DNA of 21,484 bases, taken from the NCBI GenBank assembly GCA_904501735.1, contig CAJGBY010000025.1, forward strand, positions 1-21,484. The letters run 5' to 3'. The notes under the pieces are model-generated. The model had not been told where the DNA came from, did not search any database, and worked only from the letters and a program-made list of their open reading frames with translations. Source of the stretch: an uncultured Muribaculaceae bacterium (lineage in GTDB: Bacteria > Bacteroidota > Bacteroidia > Bacteroidales > Muribaculaceae). Shown here piece by piece: positions 6,388-14,204 of the stretch. A program made the translations under genes and the position numbers. Numbering within the stretch: the first letter of the stretch is position 1; every line of letters starts with the position of its first letter.

Positions 6388-7407
6388 ATGAAAAAGAAAA
6401 AGCAATCAGTGATAGGCAGATACTTCAAGACCTACATAGTCGATGCCCTCAGTTATATGGCAATGGGGCTTTTCTGTTCACTCATCTTGGGACTTATCAT
6501 CAAGCAGATAGCACTTCTCCCTCGAATGGAGTTTCTTAGTGACATTGCCTCTTTATTGCAATCGGCTCCCGTTGTCGGAGGATCCATTGGTCTGGCTATT
6601 GCCTACGGCCTAAAACGCGATCCATTGGTAACTATTTCTACCGTAGCTATCGGCGCACTCGGCTACATGTTCGGAGGTCCTATTGGTGCTTATCTGGCTT
6701 CCATCGTTGGGCTTGAAGCTGGTTCGCTCGTATCTAAGCGAACTGCTGTAGATATCATTGTTACACCTATGGTGGCAGTAGTGGTGGGTGGTCTGTTTGC
6801 CAAATATTGCTGCGCGCCCATCAACGAGTGGGTAATGTCATTAGGCGAGATTATCAATCGTGCCACCACACTTCAACCGTTAATAATGGGTATTGTTGTA
6901 TCCGTGTCGGTAGGTTGCTTGCTTACACTTCCCATCAGTTCGGCTGCACTTTGCATCTCTATCGGTATTGGAGGATTAGCTGCAGGTGCTGCCACAGCAG
7001 GCTGTTGTGCGCAAATGATAGGTTTTGCCGTAATCAGTTATAAAGATAATGGAATTGGAGGCCTCATCTCACAAGGATTGGGTACATCGATGTTACAGAT
7101 TGGTAATATAGTGCGCAAGCCCATCATCTGGCTTGCTCCCACATTGGCTTCAGCCATCTTGGGTCCTGTATCGACTATGTGGTTTAAGATGACCAACAAT
7201 GCAGCTGGTGCAGGTATGGGTACGGCAGGCTTGGTTGGTCCTTTGGGCTGTTGGGACACAATGGCTACTACCACCGACCATGGCATCCTATTAGCCAAAA
7301 TCATCATCCTGTACTTCATCGCACCAGCCATACTTAGCCTTTTCTTCCATTCTATTATGAAGAGTTTAGGATGGGTCAAAAATGGTGATATGAAACTTTC
7401 ACGATAG
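6388..7407 (+). CDS. PfoR-like EIIC-domain membrane protein (PTS_EIIC_2 type)
   Basis: This 339-residue protein is very hydrophobic, with about nine or ten membrane segments rich in Gly and Ala. Typical stretches are APVVGGSIGLAIAYGLKRDP, the short FGGPIGAYLASIVGLEAGSLV and GTAGLVGPLGCWDTM. This composition matches the family of EIIC-like proteins that includes Clostridium perfringens PfoR. These are named after PTS sugar permeases but carry no EIIA or EIIB domain. None is encoded nearby, and Bacteroidota generally lack a sugar PTS. The protein is therefore more likely a stand-alone transporter or a regulator than a phosphotransferase. The substrate is unknown. The EIIC-like family call is fairly secure, but any sugar role is not. 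Confidence 0.75.
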   Translation: MKKKKQSVIGRYFKTYIVDALSYMAMGLFCSLILGLIIKQIALLPRMEFLSDIASLLQSAPVVGGSIGLAIAYGLKRDPLVTISTVAIGALGYMFGGPIGAYLASIVGLEAGSLVSKRTAVDIIVTPMVAVVVGGLFAKYCCAPINEWVMSLGEIINRATTLQPLIMGIVVSVSVGCLLTLPISSAALCISIGIGGLAAGAATAGCCAQMIGFAVISYKDNGIGGLISQGLGTSMLQIGNIVRKPIIWLAPTLASAILGPVSTMWFKMTNNAAGAGMGTAGLVGPLGCWDTMATTTDHGILLAKIIILYFIAPAILSLFFHSIMKSLGWVKNGDMKLSR

Positions 7408-7410
7408 CAT

Positions 7411-7444
7411 AAAACGGCAGTCCATTTGTGGATTGCCGTTTTCG
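7411..7444 (+). terminator. Terminator after the EIIC-like gene
   Basis: AAAACGGCAGTCCA (7411-7424) and TGGATTGCCGTTTT (7429-7442) form a 14-bp stem with one G-T pair and loop TTTG, starting four bases after the stop. The A and T ends make it usable in both directions. Confidence 0.85.
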
Positions 7445-7501
7445 GTTACACTCCTTATAAAACTCTATTTGCTATTTTTTTTATCATTCTAAAGCATTTC
7501 A

Positions 7502-7531
7502 TTGAGTTTTATTATTTTTTGCGTAACTTTG
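7502..7531 (+). promoter_or_regulatory. Promoter of the GH20 gene
   Basis: TTG (7502-7504), a 19-base spacer and TAACTTTG (7524-7531) form a good -33/-7 promoter. The leader to ATG 7565 is about 27 bases and A-rich (TTAAACAACAAACTAACAAAC), as is common for strongly expressed genes of this phylum. Confidence 0.75.
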
Positions 7532-7564
7532 TGAACAAATTAAACAACAAACTAACAAACATTT

Positions 7565-10054
7565 ATGCTTAAAAAACTATTTAAAGTTGCAATGATTGCT
7601 TCAGTGTTTGCTTTCAGCGCAAACGCAGTGGCTCAAGCTCCAATTTCGGCTAAATGGATTATGGGCGAAAATGGTGCGCAACCTGGCAAATACAGTGCCA
7701 AATATGTGTTTACCAACATCAGCGGTGAAGAACTTGGCAACAATTGGTCGTTCTTTTTCAACCAATTCCCTCGTGCTATGAAATTGAGCGAAGGTGCTCC
7801 TCTTTCAATCAACACCGTAAAGAAAGGTTACTATTACTTCACTCCTAACGAAAATTACAAGCCTCTTGCTCCAGGCGATTCTATCGTAATCGACTTGATC
7901 TTGAACGGTGCACACCCAGGTGTACACTTTGGTCCTGATGGTGGTCACTTTGCTTTCCATGGTGGCAAACCTATGGGCGTGGAACTTGTTCGCCCTCCTA
8001 TGAACAACCCTCTACAATGGGCTGCTAAAGGCAAACAATATGTCAACTACCCTGACGGAAAATATATGTACGACAAGAATGCTGCTATCAACCCTGCCGA
8101 TGGCAACATCAATCTTGGCGTGTACGACATTCTTCCATCACTTAAGAGTATGAGCCGTCTTGGTAAAGATGTAAAAGTTCCTGCTACAATTTCTACTACT
8201 TTTAGCACTCCTTTGAACAAGGCTAACAACTATCTTGCTACTAAACTTGAAAAGTGTGGCATCAGCATCGCCGACAAGGCTAAATTCAATGTAGAATTGG
8301 CTCTTTGCTACGACAAGAGCAAAAACCACGAATATTACACTCTAAAAGTAACTAAGAAAGGTGTAAAAATCGAAGGTAACTCGCCTGCAGGTGTGTTGAA
8401 TGGTGTAAAGACTCTTGTTGCTGCTCTTGAACGCTCTAATGGCACAAACATTCTTAAGGAAGTTACTATTGCCGACTATCCTGATTTCCACCACCGTGGT
8501 ATGATGCTCGACATCTCTCGCAACTACACTCCTTATGAAAGCATCAAGGACTTGCTTGACATCCTTGCTTCTTATAAGATCAACATTTTCCATTTCCACT
8601 TCAACGACGACGAAGCTTGGAGAGTGGAAATCCCAAGTTTGCCTGAATTGACTTCTTACGGTTCTCGCAAGGGTATGACTCTTGACGAAAAGGACTTCCT
8701 TATGCAAACTTATGCTGGTAATGGCGACCCTAACGACCTAAGCACTACTGCCAATGGTTATATCACAGCCGACCAATTTGTAGAACTTGTGAAATATGCC
8801 GACAATCTTGGCATCGAAATCATTCCTGAAATCGAAACTCCAGGTCATGCTCGCGCTGTTATCTATTCTATGAAGAATCGCTACAACAAATACATCAATA
8901 CCGACCGCAAGAAGGCTGAAGAATTTATCGTGTGGGACACTGAAGATACTACAAGCTATGTGTCGGCTCAAGGTTATAGCGACAATGTACTCAATCTTGC
9001 CCTTCCAGGAACTTATCGTTTCGTAAAACTCGTCATCGACGAACTTGATGCTATGTATGCTAAGGCTGGCGTGAAACTAAAAACAATCCACCTTGGTGGT
9101 GACGAAGTGGCCGACGGTGCTTGGAACAACTCTCCTGCCATCAAACGAATGATGAAAACTAATGGCTACAGCAAAGTGCGTCAAATCGAAGAATACTACC
9201 TCGACAAGATCACCGAATACATGTCTTACAAAGGCATCAAGGCTGGAGCATGGCAAGAATCGGCTATGAAGCACCCTAAAGAATTCCACGACAAGATTTC
9301 TAAGCGCTTCTATATGATTAATGGTTGGCAAACTATCGGTAGCCGCGACTCTATCCCTTACCACATCGCCAACAATGGCTACCCAGTGATCCTAAGTAAC
9401 GCCAACAACTTCTATCTTGACTTTATGTATAGCCGTCATCAAGAAGAACCTGGTCACAACTGGGGTGGCGTGGTCGACGAATTTGCATCATGGGAAGCTC
9501 AACCTCTTAAGGTGTATCGCTCGGCTCGTTACGACATTTCGGGCAAGAAGAACAATCTTGCTACTATCGAAAATGGCAAACCAGCTATCGTGAAGAAGGA
9601 AAACATCATCGGTATTCAAGGTCAATTGTGGGCCGAAACTATTCGTGGCTACAACACAGTACAATACTACACATTCCCTAAGATTTTGGGTATTGTAGAA
9701 CGCGGTTGGAATGCCGTTCCTGCATGGGGCGACGACAATGAAGATAGCAAACTATATCTTGACCAACGTGCTCAATACAATGCTCAAATCGGTCTAAAGG
9801 AACTTCCTTCATTGGCTAAACGCGGTGCTCATTTCCGCATCGGACAACCTGGTATCATCGCCAAGGACGGCAAACTACTTGCCAACAAGCAATATCCTGG
9901 CGTAGTGGTGCGCTACACATTCGATGGCAGCGAACCTACCGAAAACTCTCCTGAATGGACTGTTCCTGTTGCAATCCCTGCAGGCACTAAGGTAGTGAAA
10001 GCACGCGCATTCTATCTTGGCAAGCAAAGTGTGGCTACATTCTTGTGGCTATAA
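7565..10054 (+). CDS. Secreted beta-N-acetylhexosaminidase, GH20 (chitobiase type)
   Basis: The 829-residue enzyme has a signal peptide ending about ANAVAQA, for export to the periplasm or beyond. Four domains follow in order. A carbohydrate-binding chitobiase N-domain spans about 25-160, and a GH20 N-terminal alpha/beta domain about 190-305. The GH20 catalytic barrel spans about 308-720, beginning DFHHRGMMLDISRN. A C-terminal Ig-like chitobiase domain (about 740-829) contains VRYTFDGSEPTENSPEW. The catalytic pair D513-E514 sits in HLGGDEVADGAW. GH20 uses the substrate N-acetyl group as nucleophile and removes terminal GlcNAc or GalNAc. The HIDDEAW-like motif appears as FHFNDDEAWRVEIP. Codon use is strongly biased (AAC, GAC, CTT), which suggests high expression. 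It is flanked by its own promoter and terminator, so it is a single-gene unit. Confidence 0.93.
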   Translation: MLKKLFKVAMIASVFAFSANAVAQAPISAKWIMGENGAQPGKYSAKYVFTNISGEELGNNWSFFFNQFPRAMKLSEGAPLSINTVKKGYYYFTPNENYKPLAPGDSIVIDLILNGAHPGVHFGPDGGHFAFHGGKPMGVELVRPPMNNPLQWAAKGKQYVNYPDGKYMYDKNAAINPADGNINLGVYDILPSLKSMSRLGKDVKVPATISTTFSTPLNKANNYLATKLEKCGISIADKAKFNVELALCYDKSKNHEYYTLKVTKKGVKIEGNSPAGVLNGVKTLVAALERSNGTNILKEVTIADYPDFHHRGMMLDISRNYTPYESIKDLLDILASYKINIFHFHFNDDEAWRVEIPSLPELTSYGSRKGMTLDEKDFLMQTYAGNGDPNDLSTTANGYITADQFVELVKYADNLGIEIIPEIETPGHARAVIYSMKNRYNKYINTDRKKAEEFIVWDTEDTTSYVSAQGYSDNVLNLALPGTYRFVKLVIDELDAMYAKAGVKLKTIHLGGDEVADGAWNNSPAIKRMMKTNGYSKVRQIEEYYLDKITEYMSYKGIKAGAWQESAMKHPKEFHDKISKRFYMINGWQTIGSRDSIPYHIANNGYPVILSNANNFYLDFMYSRHQEEPGHNWGGVVDEFASWEAQPLKVYRSARYDISGKKNNLATIENGKPAIVKKENIIGIQGQLWAETIRGYNTVQYYTFPKILGIVERGWNAVPAWGDDNEDSKLYLDQRAQYNAQIGLKELPSLAKRGAHFRIGQPGIIAKDGKLLANKQYPGVVVRYTFDGSEPTENSPEWTVPVAIPAGTKVVKARAFYLGKQSVATFLWL

Positions 10055-10072
10055 TCACAACCCATATTACAC

Positions 10073-10108
10073 AATAAAGGCGAGCCCATCAGCTCGCCTT
10101 TATTTTTT
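10073..10108. terminator. Terminator between the convergent GH20 and SGNH genes
   Basis: AATAAAGGCGAGC (10073-10085) and GCTCGCCTTTATT (10092-10104) form a perfect 13-bp stem with a 6-base loop and a following T-run on the plus strand. It serves the GH20 gene and may also stop the SGNH transcript coming the other way. Confidence 0.88.
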
Positions 10109-10122
10109 ATCCACCAACTTAT

Positions 10123-10800
10123 TTATTTCACATATTTGCCAATGGTTTTCAACACTATGCCTTCCATTATCTCATAAGTCTCAACATTAGGGTGACAGCC
10201 ATCGTTACTCATCTCTTTTGACAATCCACCTTCCTCATTGGTAAGTGCTGAGTAATAGTCAACATAAGGAATCTTATTTTTCTTAGCATATTCCTTCAAC
10301 ATCGCATTTAGCTTCTTAATATCTTCGGCAGGCTTCACCTCAGGAATCCAGCTAAACACTGTACAAGGAAGCAACGATGCTATAATAGGTTGAATTTTGT
10401 TGTATTTAGCTATTTGACACATCGACACGATGTTTTCAAACACATGCTCAAGCTTAATTGGTCCATTATTCAATGCAATATCATTAGTTCCCGAAAGAAT
10501 CACCACTGCTTTAGGCTTCAATGCCACAACATCACTTTGGAAACGCACAAGCATTTGCGACGACACCTGTCCACTAATGCCTCTACCAGCAATATTATAC
10601 TTTGCAAAGAATTCAGGACGCTTTTTTGCCCAAATATCAGTAATCGAATTGCCCATGAACACCACCGCTGGTGCTTTCTTCAACGAATCATTCTTTGCTT
10701 CATAACGATAGAACTTAGCCCAATCTTTTTTAGTATTCTGAGCAAAACCTCCGAACACACAACACAAACACAATAACGATAAAACAATTTTAATCTTCAT
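10123..10800 (-). CDS. Secreted SGNH/GDSL hydrolase (esterase)
   Basis: This 225-residue protein has a signal peptide (first 20 residues, ending GGFA-Q) and all SGNH family blocks. Block I is FMGNSIT with nucleophile S52. Block II is the Gly-rich AGRGISGQ, block III is SGTND with N106, and block V is DGCHPN with D200 and H203. The family hydrolyses esters and includes carbohydrate acetyl-esterases and platelet-activating-factor acetylhydrolase-like proteins of about this size. Next to a GH20 enzyme, removal of acetyl groups from glycans is a reasonable guess, but the sequence does not prove it. No clear TAnnTTTG element lies upstream; a TA-N3-TTTG-like string at 10837-10845 is off consensus. 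Confidence 0.9.
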   Translation of the reverse strand: MKIKIVLSLLCLCCVFGGFAQNTKKDWAKFYRYEAKNDSLKKAPAVVFMGNSITDIWAKKRPEFFAKYNIAGRGISGQVSSQMLVRFQSDVVALKPKAVVILSGTNDIALNNGPIKLEHVFENIVSMCQIAKYNKIQPIIASLLPCTVFSWIPEVKPAEDIKKLNAMLKEYAKKNKIPYVDYYSALTNEEGGLSKEMSNDGCHPNVETYEIMEGIVLKTIGKYVK

Positions 10801-10878
10801 TTTTACTCTGATTTTAAGATTTTCGCGCCGAAATTACAAAAAATAATTCACATCAACACACACATCGGCACCCTTTTA

Positions 10879-10910
10879 TTTGCATTTATAGCAAAATCAA
10901 ATTAAATTTG
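10879..10910 (+). promoter_or_regulatory. Promoter of the YqaE/Pmp3-like gene
   Basis: TTTG (10879-10882), exactly 20 bases, then TAAATTTG (10903-10910) is a full consensus promoter. The predicted start is near 10917, so an in-frame TTG at 10908 lies before the mRNA start and ATG 10944 is the true start. Confidence 0.85.
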
Positions 10911-10943
10911 CATCAACAAATTAATAACTTAAACTATAACACT

Positions 10944-11096
10944 ATGTCACTAATCAGAGTACTTCTATCTATCATCTTCCCACCTCTTGCAGTTTACGAC
11001 AGAGGTTGTGGATCTATTCTAATTGTACTTCTTCTTACTTGTTTAGGTTGGATTCCTGGCGTAATCGCTGCTCTAATCATCCTCAACAAGCACTAA
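10944..11096 (+). CDS. YqaE/Pmp3 family small membrane protein
   Basis: The protein has only 50 residues: MSLIRVLLSIIFPPLAVYDR, then a Gly/Cys turn, and a second hydrophobic segment ILIVLLLTCLGWIPGVIAAL ending LNKH. Two membrane helices with the FPPLAV and the LTCLGWIPGVIAAL signatures identify the Pmp3/UPF0057 family. These are tiny inner-membrane proteolipids linked in yeast and plants to membrane potential and salt or cold stress. The bacterial role is poorly defined. It has its own full-consensus promoter and a strong terminator 13 bases after the stop, so it forms a single-gene transcript. Confidence 0.9.
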   Translation: MSLIRVLLSIIFPPLAVYDRGCGSILIVLLLTCLGWIPGVIAALIILNKH

Positions 11097-11109
11097 TTAG
11101 AAATAAAAA

Positions 11110-11149
11110 CTAAAAAGCCTGTCAATCTTTTGATTAACAGGCTTTTTAG
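11110..11149. terminator. Bidirectional terminator shared by yqaE-like gene and tRNA-Leu
   Basis: CTAAAAAGCCTGT (11110-11122) pairs with ACAGGCTTTTTAG (11137-11149), continued by AATC/GATT after one mismatch around a TTTT loop. On the plus strand the stem itself ends in T5. On the minus strand it is followed by GTTTTTATTT. It touches the 3' end of tRNA-Leu directly. Confidence 0.88.
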
Positions 11150-11233
11150 TACCCGGAGCGGGACTTGAACCCGCACAGCTGCAATAGCCAAAGGATTTTA
11201 AGTCCTTCGTGTCTACCATTCCACCATCCGGGC
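11150..11233 (-). tRNA. tRNA-Leu (anticodon UAA)
   Basis: This class II tRNA is 84 bases long. The acceptor GCCCGGA pairs with TCCGGGT with a G-U pair at position 1-72. The loop CTTAAAA carries anticodon TAA for UUA codons. It has a long variable arm (GGCTATTGCAGCT region) and the T arm GCGGGTTCAAGTCCCGC. CCA is not encoded. It has its own consensus promoter. Confidence 0.96.
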
Positions 11234-11289
11234 AGCCTCTTTCAGCTGATTAAGCGTGGTAAACACACTGTGTCTTTTGAAAAGCGGGA

Positions 11290-11321
11290 CAAAGATACGA
11301 CTTTTTTCCGCTTTTTCCAAA
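11290..11321 (-). promoter_or_regulatory. Promoter of tRNA-Leu
   Basis: The minus strand reads TTTG (11321-11318), 20 bases, then TATCTTTG (11297-11290), a full consensus promoter. It begins only 7 bases past the end of the gamma-carbonic-anhydrase gene. Confidence 0.85.
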
Positions 11322-11327
11322 TAAATA

Positions 11328-11867
11328 TTATAGGATTTCTGTTTTTGCGTCTTCAGCTGTGTACCAAGTTGAATACATCAAATAGTTGTGTGCAATCTTT
11401 TGGTTGATTTCCTTACCTTGCTCAGGCGACACCATCTTGATGAATTTAGCTGGCACGCCACCCCACAATTCGTAAGGACCCACCTTGGTGCGCGCAGTAA
11501 CAACACTTCCTGCTGCTATAATTGCACCCTCGCCTATCTCGGCATCATCGAGAAGCGTACTTCCCATGCCTATCAATGCGTAGTCATGCACCTTTGCGCC
11601 ATGAATAGTTACATTATGTCCCACCGACACATGGTTACCTATTTCGATAGTCGACTTTTGATACAATGTGTGAAGCACTGAACCATCTTGGATATTCACG
11701 CAATTACCTATTGTAATGGTGTTAACATCGCCACGAAGCACTGTTCCAAACCATATACTACAATCATCGCCTATCGTAGTATCACCTATTATCGCCGCAT
11801 TGTCGGCAAGAAAACAGTTCTTACCTATCTTGGGAGTAAATCCTCTCACTGATTTTATTATCGCCAT
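11328..11867 (-). CDS. Gamma-carbonic-anhydrase-like hexapeptide-repeat protein (YrdA/PaaY type)
   Basis: The 179-residue protein folds as a left-handed beta helix, visible as repeated [IV]GxxxxI hexapeptides from about residue 12 to 135. The three zinc ligands of the gamma-class carbonic anhydrases are present at H66 (VLHTLY), H84 (VGHNV) and H89 (TIHG). The family also includes acyltransferase-like and thioesterase-like members, so activity is not proven. The conserved VPAKFIK and the C-terminal helix are typical. It starts 24 bases after the end of the aminopeptidase P gene and has no promoter of its own there, so the two are likely one operon. Confidence 0.88.
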   Translation of the reverse strand: MAIIKSVRGFTPKIGKNCFLADNAAIIGDTTIGDDCSIWFGTVLRGDVNTITIGNCVNIQDGSVLHTLYQKSTIEIGNHVSVGHNVTIHGAKVHDYALIGMGSTLLDDAEIGEGAIIAAGSVVTARTKVGPYELWGGVPAKFIKMVSPEQGKEINQKIAHNYLMYSTWYTAEDAKTEIL

Positions 11868-11891
11868 AATTGGGGAATTAATGATTTATAA

Positions 11892-13676
11892 TTAGATTGC
11901 TTCGGTGCGAGCATTAAGCCATGCTTGTTCTTCTTCGTTAAGATAAGGAGTCAAGCGTGAACGCACTTCGGCATGGTAAGCATTCACTTGAGCCACTTCT
12001 TCAGCGCTAAGCATTGTCAAGTCGATAAGATTCTTATCGTAAGGGAACAATGTTAGAGTTTCAAATTTCAAGAAGTCGCCAAATTCTTCACTATGACCAG
12101 CAGGAACTGTAAGCACCAAGTTTTCGGTACGGATTCCATACTTACCTGCCTTATACAATCCAGGTTCGTTACTTGTAATCATACCTGGCTTCAATGTTGT
12201 TGGGTTTTCGTTCAAACGAATATTTTGAGGTCCTTCATGAACGCCAAGGAAATGACCCACACCATGACCTGTACCATGTAGATAAGTCATCATTTCTTGC
12301 CATTGATATATGCGAGCAAGAGCATCAAGTTGGCTACCACGAGTTCCCACAGGGAATATTGCGCGACCTATTGCCAAGTGACCTTTAAGCACAAGAGTGT
12401 AATCGTGCTTTTCGCTTGCAGTAGGATTACCAAGCGACATTGTGCGAGTAATATCGGTTGTACCGTCAAGATATTGACCACCACAATCCACAAGCAACAA
12501 GCCTTCAGCATTCAATGTTGAAGCCGATTCAGGCAATGCTGAGTAGTGTACTATCGCGCCATGCCCCTTGTAACCTGCAATCATTCCGAAACTTTCGCCA
12601 CGATACATATCGCTCACCGAGCGGCACTCAATAGCCTTTTCTGCCACATCCATTTCATTGATTGTGCCAGTTGGAGCCATCTTCTCAATCCATTGCCACA
12701 AGCGCACAAGAGCAGCACCATCGCGTTCCATAGCCTTGCGTGTTCCTTCTATTTGCACTTCGTTCTTAATAGCCTTCAATGGAGCTACTGGAGATGCGCC
12801 ATACACCTTATAGCATTCCAATGCGCGAGCAAGTGTGTCGCTCACCTTATTTGGATCAAGAAGCACAGTTGTTCCCATGCTCACCTCCTTGTTCAACCAC
12901 TTTTGAACATCATCATAAGGCTTCAATTCCACGCCTACCAAGTTCAAGTGTGCTGCCACTTCAGCATCAATCTTTTCAGCATCGACAAACAATACCTTTT
13001 CGTCACGCGACAAATACAAATATGATACTACAAGTGGATTACATTCCACATCAGCACCACGCACATTAAGTGTCCATGCTATTTCGTCGAGTGCAGGTAT
13101 GAATATTGCATCAGCACCCATAGCTTCAACTGCCGATAGCACGCGTTCAATCTTGCTTGCCACTTCTTCGCCTGCATATTTCACATCGTGTACAAATGCC
13201 TTCGACATAGGACGAGCTGGGCGATCTGTCCAGATAGTATCGGCTGGAGCAAAATCGGTTGCAAAGCGGAAACCATTTGCGCCACAGAATTCTTCAAGTT
13301 GATTAGCTTTTACGATTGAGAACAATCTGCCATCTACGGCAAGTATTTCATTTTCTTCCATTTGTTCAGCAAGCCATTCAGTCACGGTAGCTTCACCTGG
13401 AATATCTTCTTTATGCAAATCAAAGCCTGAATCTTGAAGTTGGTCGGCTGCTTGTAGGAAATAGCGAGAATCGGTCCACAATCCAGCTGCATTCATGGTC
13501 ACCACTGCTGTACCATTACTGCCTGTAAATCCAGTTACCCAATCACGAACTTTCCAATGTGGATTAACATACTCACTTTGATGAGGGTCAGTACCTGGGA
13601 TAATTACTGCTCCCACATTCACTTTGCGCATTGCTTCGCGCAACGCCTCAAGATTCTTTACAGTTTCTTTACTCAT
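11892..13676 (-). CDS. pepP: Xaa-Pro aminopeptidase (aminopeptidase P, M24B)
   Basis: The enzyme removes an N-terminal residue that precedes proline. It has 594 residues from MSKETVKNLEALREAM, the long three-domain form related to eukaryotic XPNPEP1. Two creatinase-like N-domains (about 1-140 and 145-300) are followed by the pita-bread catalytic domain. Likely metal ligands are D397 (LLVDCGG), D408 (TTDITRT), H471 (HGTGHGVG), E504 (TSNEPG) and E518 (IRTENL). The spacing fits the family. ATG 13676 is chosen because the upstream extension to 13736 runs through the -7 element. The enzyme is cytoplasmic, as there is no signal peptide. The gamma-carbonic-anhydrase-like gene follows in the same operon. 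Confidence 0.93.
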   Translation of the reverse strand: MSKETVKNLEALREAMRKVNVGAVIIPGTDPHQSEYVNPHWKVRDWVTGFTGSNGTAVVTMNAAGLWTDSRYFLQAADQLQDSGFDLHKEDIPGEATVTEWLAEQMEENEILAVDGRLFSIVKANQLEEFCGANGFRFATDFAPADTIWTDRPARPMSKAFVHDVKYAGEEVASKIERVLSAVEAMGADAIFIPALDEIAWTLNVRGADVECNPLVVSYLYLSRDEKVLFVDAEKIDAEVAAHLNLVGVELKPYDDVQKWLNKEVSMGTTVLLDPNKVSDTLARALECYKVYGASPVAPLKAIKNEVQIEGTRKAMERDGAALVRLWQWIEKMAPTGTINEMDVAEKAIECRSVSDMYRGESFGMIAGYKGHGAIVHYSALPESASTLNAEGLLLVDCGGQYLDGTTDITRTMSLGNPTASEKHDYTLVLKGHLAIGRAIFPVGTRGSQLDALARIYQWQEMMTYLHGTGHGVGHFLGVHEGPQNIRLNENPTTLKPGMITSNEPGLYKAGKYGIRTENLVLTVPAGHSEEFGDFLKFETLTLFPYDKNLIDLTMLSAEEVAQVNAYHAEVRSRLTPYLNEEEQAWLNARTEAI

Positions 13677-13716
13677 AGTAATATATTGTTTTTTAGTTTT
13701 CTTTTTTCTACAATTA

Positions 13717-13724
13717 CAAAGATA
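13717..13724 (-). promoter_or_regulatory. pepP: Promoter -7 element of the pepP operon
   Basis: The minus strand reads TATCTTTG, about 40 bases before ATG 13676. A good -33 is not seen. It decides the pepP start. Confidence 0.65.
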
Positions 13725-13788
13725 CTGATTTTTCACCTACAACCTTCACTTTTTTGCAATCAATAGCACTTTTTTTGCACCTACAACA

Positions 13789-13821
13789 CAAAAAAAGGCG
13801 GAGAACCTATTGGTTTCCGCC
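13789..13821 (-). terminator. Terminator after the ferredoxin gene
   Basis: On the minus strand GGCGGAAACC (13821-13812) pairs with GGTTCTCCGCC (13807-13797) with one bulge and a 4-base loop, followed by TTTTTTTGTG. Confidence 0.85.
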
Positions 13822-13848
13822 TATATTCACACTTGAATGTAGTGTGGA

Positions 13849-14016
13849 TTAGCCTTGTACGATAGCTTCGCTTGGGCAAACACCAGCACAAGTACCACAG
13901 TCGATACAAGTATCAGCGTCGATTTTGTAGATATCGCCTTCAGAAATAGCTTCTACAGGACAATTTGGTAGACATGTTCCACAAGCTACACAATCTTCAG
14001 TAATTACGTATGCCAT
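13849..14016 (-). CDS. 2[4Fe-4S] ferredoxin
   Basis: This 55-residue bacterial-type ferredoxin has two cluster motifs of the CxxCxxCxxxCP form. CVACGTCLPNCP lies near the N-terminus and CIDCGTCAGVCP in the second half, the standard clostridial-type pattern. It is acidic and has no extra domain. It acts as a low-potential electron carrier, for example for pyruvate:ferredoxin oxidoreductase. ATG 14016 (MAYVITEDC) is the conserved ferredoxin start. An upstream in-frame ATG at 14055 would place codons across the -7 element. It has its own promoter and terminator, so it forms a single-gene transcript. Confidence 0.96.
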   Translation of the reverse strand: MAYVITEDCVACGTCLPNCPVEAISEGDIYKIDADTCIDCGTCAGVCPSEAIVQG

Positions 14017-14052
14017 AGTTGTAAAATTATTAAAAATTAAACTTAGTAGATG

Positions 14053-14060
14053 CAAAATTA
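14053..14060 (-). promoter_or_regulatory. Promoter -7 element of the ferredoxin gene
   Basis: The minus strand reads TAATTTTG, with a partial -33 (3 of 4 bases) 20 bases upstream. The leader to ATG 14016 is about 30 bases. Confidence 0.6.
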
Positions 14061-14177
14061 ATCTTTTTCCTTAATATAAACACATTTCTTCCCAATAATT
14101 TTATCAACAATTGCAAAAAAACACAATTTCTTTGACATTATAGCCACCAACCCCTACGAGCCTACGCGTTTTTTAGC

Positions 14178-14185
14178 TACCTTTG
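14178..14185 (+). promoter_or_regulatory. Promoter -7 element of the GT2 gene
   Basis: TACCTTTG lies 19 bases before ATG 14205. No -33 element is seen at the usual distance. Confidence 0.55.
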
Positions 14186-14204
14186 CAAAAACATTTTTAC
14201 TACA

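Noticed and set aside
8342..8707. Long antisense frames inside the GH20 gene and similar frames inside argH, pepP and the TPR lipoprotein gene
   Set aside because: They mirror strongly biased codons on the coding strand, and have no start context or family features.
13677..13736. Longer N-terminus for aminopeptidase P
   Set aside because: The extension crosses the -7 promoter element and is Lys/Cys-rich without family similarity.
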